The notes under the pieces: generated by a model
What the model was told of the DNA's origin: nothing
The model's input: the letters and a program-made list of their open reading frames with translations, nothing else
Database searches by the model: none
Position numbers and translations under genes: made by a program
Shown: one piece after another, positions 63,978 through 64,000 of the stretch
Position numbering within the stretch: the first letter of the stretch is position 1
Layout: each line of letters opens with the position of its first letter
Assembly: GCF_002863585.1 (NCBI RefSeq)
Contig: NZ_PGUY01000033.1
Location: 18,716 to 82,715 of the forward strand
Length of the DNA: 64,000 bases
Direction: 5' to 3'
Source of the DNA: Peribacillus deserti
GTDB taxonomy: Bacteria > Bacillota > Bacilli > Bacillales > DSM-1321

Positions 63978-64000
63978 TTCTTCGGAGAGTTTGATCCTGG
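63978..64000 (+). rRNA. rrs: 16S ribosomal RNA, 5' end (partial)
   Basis: TCGGAGAGTTTGATCCTGG is the universal 5' end of bacterial 16S rRNA, cut by the right edge. The mature end is placed at about 63978 by comparison with Bacillus. Confidence 0.95.

Overview
The window is low-G+C Firmicute DNA, most likely from a Bacillaceae species. Ribosome binding sites are strong AGGAGG-type. A CcpA-type cre site, a YjcQ-like protein, a Bacillus-like FtsZ and the start of a 16S rRNA gene with tandem rrn promoters fit this. Base composition is a mosaic: AT-rich accessory DNA (about 8-28 kb and 48-61 kb), a G+C-richer hydantoinase block (35-40 kb) and one strikingly G+C-rich gene at 710-1375. The window contains many broken genes.

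Left part (1-8 kb): a peptidase-E-like gene and an aldo/keto reductase lie between two copies of the 3' end of a GH76 glycosidase gene. A 44-bp tandem repeat, a catabolite-controlled amidase, an M20 dipeptidase and a MazG-like pyrophosphohydrolase follow.

Defence-type island (about 8.8-28.2 kb): two degraded tyrosine integrase genes are each followed at the same distance by an identical 21-nt block that reads as the C-terminal end of GroEL. Two islands therefore seem to have entered in tandem at a groEL-type attachment site. Cargo includes a stand-alone DUF262 protein, a ParB-like (DGNHR) gene broken by one stop, a two-gene DUF262/DUF262-HNH operon, a Sau3AI-type restriction-modification system with a small XRE regulator, a Vsr repair nuclease, YjcQ, a frameshifted Abi-C gene, a two-helix membrane protein, an unrecognised 287-aa protein and an HNH domain. 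A separate EVE-like-HNH gene at 57.6 kb may be another modified-DNA nuclease.

Middle (28-34.7 kb): a sigma-like/anti-sigma membrane fusion protein, a zinc-ribbon PrsW-type membrane protease, CysC and a Crp/Fnr regulator.

Catabolic region (34.9-48.8 kb): HyuA-HyuB-creatininase-family genes overlap by 4 nt each. Then come a GntR/FCD regulator, an HpaB-type flavin monooxygenase, a nitrilase-superfamily amidohydrolase, a DUF2848 protein, a cupin, an isochorismatase-family amidohydrolase, an FAD synthetase lacking its flavokinase half, a flavin reductase and an MHS-type transporter. Together they look like uptake, oxidation and stepwise amide hydrolysis of an unidentified, probably N-heterocyclic, compound.

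Right part (48.8-64 kb): remnants of phage single-strand-binding and primase genes, a broken acetyltransferase, an alpha/beta hydrolase, a metallopeptidase apparently split by a serine hydrolase plus an IS1595-family element, several small unknown proteins, an ftsZ gene without ftsA, and an rRNA operon start running off the right edge.
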